Below the pieces are notes generated by a model, which saw nothing but the letters and a program-made list of their open reading frames with translations, was not told the origin of the DNA and did no database searches. A stretch of DNA of 64,000 bases from Akebia trifoliata. Taxonomy: Eukaryota; Streptophyta; Magnoliopsida; Ranunculales; Lardizabalaceae. The stretch lies in the NCBI GenBank assembly GCA_017979445.1, contig CM030718.1:18099021-18163020 (forward strand), given 5' to 3'. Positions within the stretch are counted from its first letter, which is position 1; the number at the start of each line of letters is the position of its first letter. A program made the translations under genes and the position numbers. Shown here piece by piece: positions 35,371-47,188 of the stretch.

Positions 35371-36280
35371 CGATGGAAAGAGAAATACAGTGAGAACTTC
35401 TATGAAGAAACTCATTCCTGCGTATTCTTAGTATATTACTTTTTGATGTTTGCTGCTTGCCTTATCATACAAATGTGTTAATACAACCATTTTCATTGTC
35501 GTTGTAAAAGAAATAGTAAGAAATGTTGTATGTTTAGCAAGCCTTCTAGTTTCTTAGTTATATTAAGGGCTCGATAGTCATTACTATGACATGGTAGCAT
35601 GAAAGACTGCAAAATCAAATGGTGAAGAAGTAAAGCCAGAATTGAATATTCTAGGTGGTCCATTTTGGATTCTACAAATATGGGTGTATCAAAGATTCAA
35701 GCAAAAAACACACCTAAATTAATACAATTTTGCCTTCGAGGGAGCCTTTATGGGCTTTAAAACTTTGGCTTTGAGACCATGAAAATAAATACAACTTGCA
35801 ATTAGGGTTGATACATTTTCAAAAAACTTGTGTCCTAAATCATCTAATCGAGCATATGCATGTGGTTGTTAGGTGGTTTCATGGTTACCCATCTTTAAAC
35901 CTTGATGCTTACCGGAGTACACACGTCAAAAGTTAGTGATTAGATTTGATGTGTTCATCCTCGACAGTTGAAATAATCGATCTCAAGCCATAGAACTACT
36001 AAGTATCCAACTTAAATATTTTTGAGACTAAGGGTGGTTTGTGCAATGGGCTATGAATCGTAAGTGCACGTGCATTTTTTTTAGTAGCAACCCCTTACAA
36101 ATTACAAGCATTCAAAAGAAAGAAAGAAAAAATTATTACATACACTCCCCAAAAAAGAAAGAAACACAAATAACAACAAAGACAAAAATGTTAAAAAGCA
36201 TATACAATTTGTTTTTTGTTTTTTTTAAATGGCCACGTTGACAAAAAGGTCGAACCTAGCTTCTCCAATGGAGTCGTTAG
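35371..36280. other. non-coding sequence left of the old minus-strand LTR
   Basis: The last ~20 bases, read on the minus strand, resemble an Ogre-type primer binding site (ACGACTCCATTGGAGA, about 36264-36279) directly after the LTR end. If so, part of this stretch is the decayed interior of that element. No open coding was found. Confidence 0.4.
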
Positions 36281-38569
36281 CTATAGATACGAGATTTTTT
36301 AATTCGAAAATCACCTCTACATGGATTTGGAGTTGCCATCATCTATTTTTAGAAAAGGGTGTGAATGGTCACCTAGAAAGTGTTTTTAGAAAAAGTTTTC
36401 GCTTTAGTATCATAGTGACTCGTACGGATTAAGATATCGATCCACCTAAGATCTTGGTAAGGGTTCAATTAGAGAAAGGGAAAGGTGCTAGGCACCCCTC
36501 TTTCTCCATCAAATGATTATAACCTTAACAACGTGGTCATTTTAGATAGGACTGTCAATGGATAGATATCCGATCAGATAATACTATATCCAAATTCGAA
36601 TCCAAAAGTTTTTAGTGATATCCGAATTTGAATTCGAATAATCGGATATCACTAACAAATATTCAAATTCGTATCCAAATAAATTATCGGATATATAATA
36701 TTATCTGATTCGAATAAAAAATTTACTATTTGAAAATTATCCGAAACTTATTTACTATTCGAACATTATCCGAAATTTATTGAAGAAGTAAAATACTAGC
36801 CACTACCAGACGATGTCGTTAAGAGCTTTTGAAAGAGAGAGAAAGAGATTCCAACGTCGATTCGACCTGTCAATGGACACCGATGCCGAAGGTGAACCGC
36901 TAAGAGAGATTTTGATGGTGGCCGCGAGGGGTTGAGATCGTGGAAGACGATGAGCGCTGTTGACTGTCGGGTTGAGGACTGTAAACTGTACTTGGTTGGA
37001 TAGAACTTCAAAGCAGCTGTAATCGTTAAAAGCTCTTGAGAGAGAGTGAGACAAAGAGACTCCGACATCGATTCGACCTATCAATGGACACCGATGCCAA
37101 AGGTGAGCCACTAAGAAAGATTTCAACAGTGACTAGTGTTATCGGTTGAAGACTATGAGGGTTGTCAGATTGAAGACGATAAGGGTTGTCGACTACTGTT
37201 GGGCTGAGTTCTGTTCAACAGAACTTCCAAGTTCTAACCTAAAAGAAAAAATAAAATGATATTTATTTATTATTATTTTCAGATTGGATATTATCGAATT
37301 CGAATTTACATATATCCGAATTCGTATCTGAAATGCTATCGGATATTGAAAATTATCTGAATCCAAATTTGATATCCAAAAATTTCGGATAATATCCAAA
37401 TTTTCAAATTCGAATTCGAATTTCGACTATGCATTTACAAGCCTAATTTTAGATAAATAAAAAAATTCGATTAAACGATGATTTTGTAACCTCGAATGTG
37501 AGGGACTTTTGATATCGGCTTAAATCATGATCATCTCATTAAGAAAAAAGACCCTTTTATATTTTTTCCTTGAAGGAACAAGCTATGAAAAATGTCGACT
37601 TCTCAGTTGTGGGCCTACTCTCATCTAATGAAAAGGGGCCCAATCACCTTTAGCTTCAAAATAAATTTTGTGGCGTGTGCACCAAACATTTTAAGGTTTA
37701 AAATAATTTTCTTTAAAAGTGGTTAGAACCTCTACACTTTTGATCAAACCAAAGTCCGGTATACCAATGGTAAGGAAAGGCACTCATTGCATCCTATGGC
37801 CTTCTAAAACCAAAATTAAGGAAATGAGGAGGAGAGATAAAAAAGGGATAGGGAAAGGGGTGAAATGGAGAATTAAATGAAAACCGTACTCTAAACCCAC
37901 CTTGAAGTTTTTTACTTTCCTCTTATTTCCTTCTTTTTTTCTTCTTTCTTTTTTATAGATTTCTTCTTAATCTTCGAAGGGGTCTTTTTAATCTTGATCT
38001 TGAAATGCTGAGACTTTAAGAATGAAAGTAGAAGTTGTTCTAGTCTAGGGATTGATATGAATTGAGATGTTTTAAATGTGAAGATTTGAGAGGGATGAAC
38101 TTTAATGTAAGTTGAGATGTTCTTTAGAGGGATTAAGAGGGGTGAGAGAGAAATTGAGAGTTGAGAGACTTGAAAGAGTGGATTCAAGCATGAATCATTT
38201 TTTAGAAGTAATGAGGGTATTTATAGGATTTTTGACGTTGGTTTTAGGGTTAGAAATGTCAAATGGGAAAGGTTAAAAGGTAATGATATGAGGTGTAGGC
38301 ATGGGAGGGATGTTATTTGGAAGTTAAAGAGGGATATTTGTGTAAGGTGATGGGAATGGGTCATTATTGACCAAAATGGACTAGATTCTTCAACCCACAT
38401 GGGTTGAGTGTTAGATGGGGTTAAGAGGTGTGGGTGTTTAGTTAAAAGAGTGGTTTGTGTAAGGGATTGGGTGGTTAAGTTTTGGGAAGGTAGGGGAGAT
38501 GGTGATAAATGTCCAAAAGGTGCAGGTGTATGTATTAGGTGAGTTGATTAAGGAGAAGGAGTATGGTAG
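36281..38569 (-). repeat. old minus-strand Tat/Ogre-group LTR, 3' part
   Basis: On the minus strand it has the LTR plan of the neighbouring Ogre family in diverged form: a TATAAATA box (38226-38219), GGTGCCTAGCACC near 36490, and a GGCAACTCCAAA segment (~36330) like the GGCGACTCCCAAA of the others. An apparent primer site follows at the left edge. The 5' part of the LTR is at 62393-63003, beyond the 23.8-kb Ogre element. A hAT element sits inside. LTR length without insertions is about 2 kb. Confidence 0.62.
36547..37445. mobile_element. non-autonomous hAT element, 899 bp
   Basis: The left end is TAGGACTGTCAATGGATA. The inverted right end is TAGGCTTGTAAATGCATA. An identical 8-bp duplication ATTTTAGA flanks it (36539-36546, 37446-37453), the length typical of hAT elements. 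Subterminal regions are rich in GGATAT/ATATCC and GAATTCGAAT motifs. Inside are two diverged copies (~110 bp) of a segment with CGATTCGACCT(A/G)TCAATGG, at about 36820 and 37028. There is no transposase, so movement would need one supplied by another element. Confidence 0.9.
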
Positions 38570-40306
38570 TGTAGACACCCCATTTTCGTACTCACCTGAT
38601 TAATCAACTCGTCAACCCGATCGCAATGATTTCCAATGATGGATGTGTATTCCATTGCTTTATTTTGTTACCAGATGTGTTTCAGAAATCCGGATGAGGT
38701 ATCTCGAATTGACAAAACCTTAGAAACCACGTTACGCTAGGAAAATACGAACCCAGAAACATATAAATCATCATCTTGCACACCAAAAAGAAGTTTCACG
38801 ATAAAAATCACTAAAAATTGACCAAATTATCAAAATACCCATAATCTCAAAACAACTCTAGAGCCTACGTTACGCTTAGGAAAGCTCTCTCAAACACATA
38901 AAATAACAAATCGAAATCAAATAAATCATTTCACTAATTTTAACATAATTCGACAAAATTACGAAAATGCCCGTCATAAAAGTTCACGTCCATTTCACAC
39001 AAAAAATTTCATAAATAATACAAACCAATATTTCCATTGAATTCCTTACGAAAAATCGATTCTAAAATATCCTAGAACATTAAAAACTGACTTAAAACGT
39101 CAAAAGTCCTCTCTGGGGGCAAAAAGGCAATTTCACAATTTTCATAATTAAAAATTTCGAAATTAATAAATAAAACATTAAATAATTAAAGTGAAACATT
39201 AATGAAATTAATTTAAAATTTTGAATTAAAAAAATCAATCAATCGGACTTTCAAGTAAAATTGTTGAGGGTTCGTGGGATATTTCTTTAAGGACCCCTCC
39301 ATTTGGGGGTCCAAAGAATTAAAGAAATAATGGAGGAGGGGTCTTCAAAAATTAAAAGTAAATCAAACAAGACTAAATTCAAGGTATTAAAGTCAATCAA
39401 GTGAGACTAAAGTCAAAATTAAAGTCAATCAAGCAAGACTAAAGTCAAGATATTAAAAGTCAATCAAGTAAGACTAAAGTCAAAATATTAAAAGTCAATC
39501 AAATAAGACCAAAAGTCATAATAGAATTATAATTAAATAATAACTCTATCTAATAGAGTTTTAACTTAAAAACAATTCTACCTAAAACAATTCTAATTAA
39601 AACACAATTCTACCTAAAACAATTTTAACTAAAACACAACTCTAATTAAAAGAACTCTAATTAAATACTAACTCTATCCAAATCAACCCTTAAAAAATTC
39701 TATAAATAGAGGTGTTCACACCCTATTTTCGTATCAAATCATAAACTCTAAGAGAAGTAAGTCTAGAAGCTCCCTTAGCCCCCCATAAACCCTAGTTTTG
39801 GAGCCCCAACTCCTTACCTAACATCCCCCCTTCGACTTTAGCATATGAAACGTCTAAAAGTCTTCCAAAAACATCTTAAAATCCGTAACAAATTTGAAGA
39901 GTTCAGATCTAAAAATAAGGAGATACCTTGCCTCGGAGATCCGAAATCAAATCCGGAGACAGAACGAAGCAAGGGAGTACGGTACAAGGAGCTATTTTTG
40001 TCAAATCTGAGGGAACAAAATCCTTACTATCGGAAAGGTATGAAATTTTTTATTTTTATTTTATCTAGGTTTTTAGCAATGTGATTTATTTGGGAAGTTA
40101 GTAGAGACTGGCTTTGGCCGGGCGGGGTAGGTGCCTAACACCTTCCAACCCCGTAACGTGATCCCCGGACTCTTTTTCTCTTTCGTAGATTAGTTTGCCT
40201 TTTTTAGAGTCAATTTGATTCCTAGACCTTAACAACTAGGTGGCGACTCCCAAACCTCATGGGTCAAAAGTAGATCCGCGCACCCTGCGGATCGAGGGCG
40301 CTTTCA
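38570..40306 (+). repeat. 5' LTR of the outer Ogre element
   Basis: TGTAGACACCCC start, GCGCTTTCA end. TATAAATAGAGG lies at 39701. Upstream of it are two subrepeat arrays: GACTAAAGTCAAAATATTAA units with AAGTCAATCAAG (39380-39510) and ACAATTCTACCTAAAACAAT units (39580-39650). Close to the end is an inverted repeat, GATCCGCG and (here with one mismatch) TGCGGATC. Confidence 0.93.
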
Positions 40307-40307
40307 G

Positions 40308-40326
40308 TGGCGACTCCACTGGGGAC
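40308..40326 (+). other. primer binding site of the outer Ogre element
   Basis: TGGCGACTCCACTGGGGAC begins two bases after the LTR. The initial TGG pairs with a tRNA CCA end. Ogre-type elements are reported to use tRNA-Arg; I recall the match but did not align it. Confidence 0.8.
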
Positions 40327-42201
40327 CATTGAGGATCATACTTGAAAAATCCCAAGTATGGGAACATTGCCAATGACCTAGTTTTCTTTGTTTTAGTTTA
40401 TTTTATTTAGTTTCCTTTTATTGTTTGTTTATTGTTTTTATTCTTGTTGGTACGTCATTAATTGTTTGATTCTACTTGCAACACTTTGATTTAACATATC
40501 AGTCTTTATGATTTAATCAATGGCCATTCAGAATGATCCTAAATAGTGTGATATTTCAAGATTGGTGGTTTTGTTGAGGATGGGATAATGATGGTTGGAC
40601 ATGAATTTTTTTTTTTCCAGATACGCATGTAGATTTGTTTTAAAAAAAAAAGAAAATATTTTAAGTGTGTACAATTTGTCTTTCAACAATATATTTTTCT
40701 AAAAAAATATTTTTTTTAGGTGTGCCGATTAACCCTTTAGGTAGTGTTGTTTTTCTTTTTCAAATTTTCAATTTTTTTTACTTATGTTTTATTTTTGTTT
40801 ATTAGGTATCGATCTATCTTTTAATAGATTTCTTTAGGAGTGTCAAACTGTCCATTGACGATAGTCGTTTTTTAAATTTTTTTACTTTATTATTTTGGGC
40901 GTGTGACAACAAGTAAAAAAAAAAAAAGAGTGTGTGTGATTAGTCTGTTTTTTTAAATAATTTCTTAGGCGAGTCATGCTGACAGCAAGCAAGAAAAAAA
41001 TTTGGGTACTGTTAGCCAACAGCAACTATGCGCTTTAAATTTGGCTGTAGAAGTGGTGTGCTCTTAGTAGAAATGCGATTTCAATCGTCAAACCCCCAAT
41101 ATGTTCAATATGATGAGTGGTGTGCCAACAATAAAATCAAAATTTTCTTTTTTCCATCTCCTTCTCCAATGAGAATGGACAGCAAAGAAACGCAGTGAGA
41201 AACCATCTCTCCTTCATCTCTCTCTCTCTCTCTCTCTCTTAGACTCAGACGAATCTAATCCTAACGCTCCTCTCTCTCTCACTCCATCACTCGATCTCAA
41301 CCTCTGTTGATCTTCATCGTCTCATTTTCTCACATACATTAACAGCCAGATTCTTTATGAAGATTATCTAAACTCATTATTAATTTGTCTTAGAGAGAGA
41401 AAGAAAGATCAATCAATCGATTGCTATAAAAAAGAAATCTTCACTAATCGAGAATCCAAAAGAAACCCCTTTCGATCATCAGCGGTTTCTTCAGATTCAG
41501 ATCAAAGATTTGAATATATGTTTAAGAGATTCAATGTTAATGGAGATGGAAAGATTTCATGGTCGAAGCTTGGGTTAACAGTGGGTAACCCAGGTTGCAA
41601 AGCAACAAAAGAGGAATCACAAAAGATGATAAAAATTCGTCGATTTGAACGAGTTCATCGAGTTGAACACAAACGAAATTAACTTAGTGAACGAATTAGA
41701 GGATTTGAGGAATCCATCCTTGGTTTATAATTTGAATAAAAAACGGATCGATTTCTCCAAAAGAATTGCAGAAGGATTTTGGAGAGATCTCCCTCTCTTA
41801 TTACCTTTTGAGTTATCCTCATTAAGGAGAAAATGTATGTCGTACGTGGATCACGTCCAACGACGCCACGAGAAGAAGGGATGCCTTTACGCTCGTTTGT
41901 TCACAGCGTGTTATTGCTTCTACTACTTCAAGACTTGCGAATGTTGCTTGGATGTTCTGTTGCTGCTGCCCTTAAGTGCCCAGTCGGATACTATTGTGTG
42001 TCCACCTTAGGAACATAGTAAAGAAGAGGTGATTTATGTGTTGCTGGCAGCAACATATATTAAAAAATAAAAACAGAAGTTGATTGTATGTTGTGGCAGC
42101 AGCTTATAAAAAGATTGAAAGTTATGGTAACAACATATAAAAAGGGTAGAGGTGTATGCGTATGTGTTGGCAGCAACATGACATTAAAAAAGGTGTATAC
42201 T

Positions 42202-42238
<37 letters not shown>

Positions 42239-43812
42239 TGAGCTAGTCTTACTAACTTAGTAAAATTCTTTTCTTACCAAGGGTCATTGACCTCACCACG
42301 TGACACCCAAAAAGGTGATCCATTACTACACGCGTATGGCGGATGAAATTGTAAGAATCTTTTTATAAAAAAAAAATTTTGAATTAATTTTCATTTTGAA
42401 TTTTGATTTTAAATTTGATTTAATAATCCTCATTATCAAAATATTGGATCAAAGTCAAATGATATGAATTTTATTTTCGGATCAAGAATTTTTCATCAAA
42501 ATCTTTAAGGTTGTGACATTGGGTTGCCGACATAATGAACCACGTGGCCTAATGACCCTTAATAAAATTTGAAATCTTATGAGTTGGTCATGCTAGCCTG
42601 TGTTCTCAAAAGATTTGCCATGCATGTTTTTCAAAAAAAAAAATGTGTTCATCACTCCTTACCTCAATAATTACCACTCTATCCTCGAGGCAATATTCGT
42701 CAAAGTCTTGATTTTTTTTTTGGATCGCCCAAAGTGACCTTTGATTGGATCATTAAAAAAAAAAAATTTGGTTATTCTTGTACCTATGACTGATCGATAA
42801 TTGATTTTTTAAGTGCTATCCTGATTAATTGTTCATTGTTGTTATTTTTTATAATGTCTTGATTGATTGCCTATCTAATGGTGCCATGATCTTGATAAGT
42901 TTAATGTGCGTATCTTTAATCATGTGATTGGAATAATGTTTGTTTTGATTCATGTTTATGTGGTATCGATATTATGATGATATGATCAGACCCATGGGCC
43001 CATTTGTTTAGAAAACGCCCCGGGCACACCCCACCCTGTTTTGCACACACCACATGCACGTTTACTGCTCTACTCACTTACACGTCCCATATAGCCAGCG
43101 TGGCACTAGTGCGTGGCCCGGTCTCTTCGGAGATGTGACGTCATTCATGAAAACCACAACTCCATTCATGTACCTTAGGGTATATCAAACTGGGGGCATC
43201 AATACCGTCTGATCAGGTAATTCTGAGAAGTATATTTATGCACCCAACCTGGAGCGACCTGAGCCTTTGACCTATTGTGAGCCACACAGTCACATGTCCC
43301 GATTGCCAACGTAGTACTAGTACGTGGTCGGTCCTTTCGTGGGATGCCAAACCATTTATGAAAGCTACAACTCTTGACTCGTACCCGTAGGTATAAAAGA
43401 TAATCTAAGTATATCAATTGCACTTCTTGGTCAAAATCGGTGCCTAAGTAAGATCTTGCCCCGCTGTACCCTACTGTACGAGGGGGATAAACTACGTCTA
43501 TTCTAGACGAGAGGTATTTAAGTGGGCCCTTGCTCAGCATTGTGCGCCACCTCTCAACTGAAGATCAAACTGGCTGTTTTTGGCTTCAGAGAAGTGAATT
43601 GAGGTTTTAGATTATCACCTATACGGTATATCAAACCAAGTCACCACGTATCGAAAGGTATATAGGTGTGCTGGGACAATGGTGGCAGATAAAAATGCAT
43701 TGCACGTAGTAAGCTTAAAGTCTAGAAACCTTCCTAGTAGGTCACGACTCGAACTTATCGTAGGTGTTCCCAAGTTATTTATTGAATGGAGCCTGTTGAT
43801 TGATGAATGTAT
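40327..43812 (+). other. long 5' leader of the outer Ogre element
   Basis: The first ~60 bases match the leader of the minus-strand element (CCCAAGTATGGGA segment). From about 42640 to 43800 the leader matches 54960-53870 (minus) of that element, including CACGTACTAGTA, GTACGAGGGGGATA and AAGTGGGCCC. Between lie loosely repeated (T)n and GTGT(G/T)...CAGCAACA phrases (40640-41120, 42020-42230), a T run of about 34 (42202-42235) and the captured EF-hand gene fragment. No gag frame follows. Confidence 0.75.
41150..41990 (+). pseudogene. captured calmodulin-like EF-hand gene fragment
   Basis: A CT-rich leader (41210-41300, typical of a plant 5' UTR) precedes ATG 41518. The frame then reads MFKRFNVNGDGKISWSKL, a clear first EF-hand with Asp to Asn at the first calcium position, followed by [15 protein letters not shown] deletion removes the second calcium loop and shifts the frame. 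Its remainder, [20 protein letters not shown], is at 41645-41705, and a decayed third loop ([14 protein letters not shown]) follows near 41721. CML-type calcium sensors normally have four hands in 140-190 residues. The part after ~41760 is unrecognised. The fragment has no counterpart in the leader of the minus-strand element. Confidence 0.75.
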
Positions 43813-43817
43813 GTGAG

Positions 43818-45597
43818 TGTAGACACCCCATTTTTGCACTCGCCTGATTAATCAATTCGTCAACCCGATCGCAAGGATTCCCAATGATGGATGTGTATTC
43901 CATTGCTTTATTTTGTTACCAGATGTGTTTCAGAAACCCGGATGAGGTATCTCGAACTGACAAAACCTTAGAAACCACGCTACGCTAGGAAAACACAACC
44001 CCAGAAACATAGAAATCATCATCTTGCAAATCAAAAAGAAGCTTCACGATAAAAATCACTAAAAATTACCAAATTACCAAAATACCCCTAACATCAAAAC
44101 AACTCTAGAGCCTACATTACGCTTAGAAAAACTCTCTCGAACACATAAAATAACAAATCGGAATCAAATAAATCATTTCACCAATTTTAACAGAATCTGA
44201 CAAAATTACGAAAATGCCCCTCATAAAGTTCACAATCATTTCACATAAAAATTTTCATAAATGACACAAACCAACATTCTCATTGAATTCCTTATGAAAA
44301 ATCGATTCTAAAACATCCTAGAACATTAAAAACCGACTTAAAACGTGAAAAGTCCTCTCTGGGGGTAAAATGGTAATTTCACAATTTTCATAATTAAAAA
44401 ATTCGAAATTAATAAATAAAATATTAAATAATTAAATTTAAACATTAATGAAATTAATTTAAAAATTTGAACCTAAAAAATCGATCAATCGGGCTCTCAG
44501 GCAAAATCGTTGAGGGTTCGTGGGATATTTCTTTAAGGACCCCTCCATTTGGGGGTCCAAAGAATTAAAGATATTTTAGAGGGGGCCTTCTCCAAAAATT
44601 AAAAGTAAATCAAGCAAGACTAAGGTCAAGGTATTAAAGTCAATCAAGTAAGACTGAAGTCAAAATTAAAGTCAATTAAGCAAGACTAAAGTCAAGATAT
44701 TAAAAGTCAATCAATTAAGACTAAAGTCAAAACATTAAAAGTCAATCAAATAAGACCAAAAGTCATAATAGAATTCTAATTAAATAATAACTCTATCAAA
44801 TAGAGTTCTAACTTAAAAACAATTCTACCTAAAATAATTTGAATTAAAATACAATTCTACCTGAAACAATTCTAATTAAAACACAATTCTACCTAAAACA
44901 AGTCAAATTAAAACACAACTCTAATTAAAAGATCTCTAATTAAACACTAACTCTATCCAAATCAACCCCTAAAAACATCTATAAATAGAGGTGCTCACAC
45001 CCTATTTTCGTATAAAATTATAAACCCTAAGAGAAGTAGGTCTAGAAGCTCCCCTAGCCCCCCATAAACCCTAGTTTTGGAGCCCCAACTCCTTAGCTAA
45101 CATCCCTCCTTCAATTTTAGTCTAGAAAACACCCAAAAGCCTTCTAAAAACACCCCCAAATCCACAACGAATTGGAAGAGTTCATATTCAAAGACAAGGA
45201 GATACCTTGCCTCGGAGATCCGAAGTCAAATCCGGAAGCAGAACGAAGCAAGGGAGCACGGTACAAGGAGTTCTTTTTGTCAGATCTGAGGGAACCAAGT
45301 CCTTGCCATCGGAAAGGTAAACCTTTTATTTTTTTATTTTCTATTTTTATCTAGGTTTTAGCAATGTAATCTACTTGGGAATTTAGTAGAGACCGGCTTT
45401 GGCCGGGCGGGGTTGGTGCCTAACACCTTCCAACCCCGTAACTTGATCCCCGAATTCAGTTTTTTTTTGGTTTTAGATTAGCTTTTATCCGTTTAGAGTC
45501 ATTGATCGGTTCCTAGACCGAAATAACTAGGTGGCGACTCCCAAACCTCAAGGGTCAAAAGCGGATCCGCGCACCCCGCGGATCGAGGGCGCTTTCA
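43818..45597 (+). repeat. solo LTR of the Ogre family inside the outer element
   Basis: It runs from TGTAGACACCCC to GCGCTTTCA, is 1,780 bp long, and is flanked by GTGAG (43813-43817, 45598-45602). No primer site follows its right end, unlike the 5' LTR at 38570. It is therefore an independent insertion reduced to one LTR. A TATAAATAGAGG box lies at 44980. The inverted repeat near the end is perfect here (GATCCGCG / CGCGGATC). Confidence 0.94.
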
Positions 45598-45602
45598 GTG
45601 AG

Positions 45603-46689
45603 TGATGTGAAGGATGAGATCAGAGTGTATGATTATCCTCAAGGATCAAAAGTGTTGTTTTTGAAAATTAAAATAGGTTCACTGACCCAATAAAAAATCC
45701 ATCTCTTGCAAATGACCCGGCCCAACTAGATCCAACAATCCTGATGGACCGGACTATTTAAATCAAAATAGAAATCAAATTTTCAAAGAAGAAAAATAGT
45801 TTACAAAGGCAAATTATTTTTCAGAAAAAAATGTTTTCCAAAAGAAGTGTTTTCCTGAAAAAGTGTTATTCTCTAGAAAAAATATTTTCCATAAGAACAA
45901 GATTTTTCAAGAGAAAATGCTTTCCAAATAAAAAACTATTTTTCAGAGAAAAATTATTTTCCAGAAGAAAATGTTTTCCAAAAGAAAAGAAAATGAAGGA
46001 TAAATGATTTACAAAAGATATATTTTTGCATGGAAAATTTTTTAAATATGTTTTTTTACCAAAAATCTATTTTTTGCATGGACCTTGTAAAATTATCAAA
46101 ATATATTTTTCTAAAAATAAAATGATTGCAAAAAAATAATCAGAATTGTGAAAATCGTTATTCAATAAAAACATTATTTTCAAGAGTGCAATAAAATTAT
46201 TTTCCTTCTGAATAATCATTGAATGGATGAATTGTTTAATGGATTGGTGCACAAAATTTAATAAAATCTCAGGGTTAATTTAAAATGTTATCAAGGGGAT
46301 GACACTGAAATTGGTTAAATTCACCTTCAAAGAGGTTACTAGGTTATCATTGTATCTAAGCTCAATCGTCCATAGTCTAGCTAGAGTTGTAAATCCGATC
46401 AGTTAGAGTAAACGTTAATATCAAATCAATAGTCAGAAATAACCTCAAAATTTCTCAACATCGCCTAGTTGTTCCCTAAAGATCATAATGCTTCAATCTT
46501 ACCGGTTGTAAGTAATATCTCAGTCCTCAGTCCTAATCAAACTCATGTGGGTACTTGCCTTGAATTTTCATGAGTCATTTGGGTTAGCTCGAGTCCTTTT
46601 TTTTCAGCAAGGTCATGTCTTCCTTAGATTGAGTTTACTTTTTTCCTATTGAGTCAAGTTAGTTCATCGAGTCTATAGAGGTGTCTGTC
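45603..46689 (+). other. non-coding interior of the outer Ogre element
   Basis: From about 45790 to 45990 a loose ~30-bp motif (TTTTCCAAAAGAAAA and similar) is repeated. The rest has no open coding. Gag should lie about here by comparison with the minus-strand element but is absent, so a deletion is inferred. Confidence 0.5.
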
Positions 46690-47183
46690 GCCCCATTTGA
46701 AATTGATCGGATAAAGGAAATTTTGGAATACCTCGAGCGCATTAACGAATTAACTAATAATTTGATAGATTTCTGTTCTGAACAAGATGATAAGAGTCGG
46801 GCTCAACCTTTAATCGAGAAAGGAGAAGTCTTTGACCTCGAAACAGGAAATAATTCCTAAAGAGATTCAAATAGAAATCATCTTATCCCTAGAGGGCCAC
46901 GAGGGGATAATGAATTTACTCAGAAATTTCAAAAGACTTGTTCGTGTGATCACATGAGGGTATGCTAGGTACAAGCTTGGGTGTTGTTCAACATGGAATA
47001 AATACTCGTCTATATCGATGGAATCAAAGAACATATTATAAAATGTATCAGTGCTATCCTCACTACATCTTGAGTTGCAAATCACATATTATCAGTTGAT
47101 ATGGGGATATCTTTTGAACTGATCTATGATAATGGGTCGTACTTCAAAGCATAAGTCATTATTCTGTGTACAAAGTTCAAAAT
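46690..47183 (+). pseudogene. Ogre pol remnant: pre-RT piece joined to integrase core
   Basis: FEIDRIKEILEYLERINEL (~46699) and a region resembling the conserved pre-RT block (KEIQIEIILSLEGHEGI, ~46859) are followed by decayed sequence. Near 47108, FELIYDNGSYF matches the integrase core block (family form: ITDNGxxF). RT and RNase H, over 1.5 kb in complete elements, are missing between them. The core is then cut by the minus-strand element at its CCGGC site and continues at 57253. Confidence 0.68.
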
Positions 47184-47188
47184 CCGGC

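Noticed and set aside
43818..45597. Reading 38570-45597 as a short element with two LTRs
   Set aside because: The 43818 LTR has its own GTGAG duplication and no polypurine tract before it, while the 38570 LTR shares GGTAG with the end at 62387.
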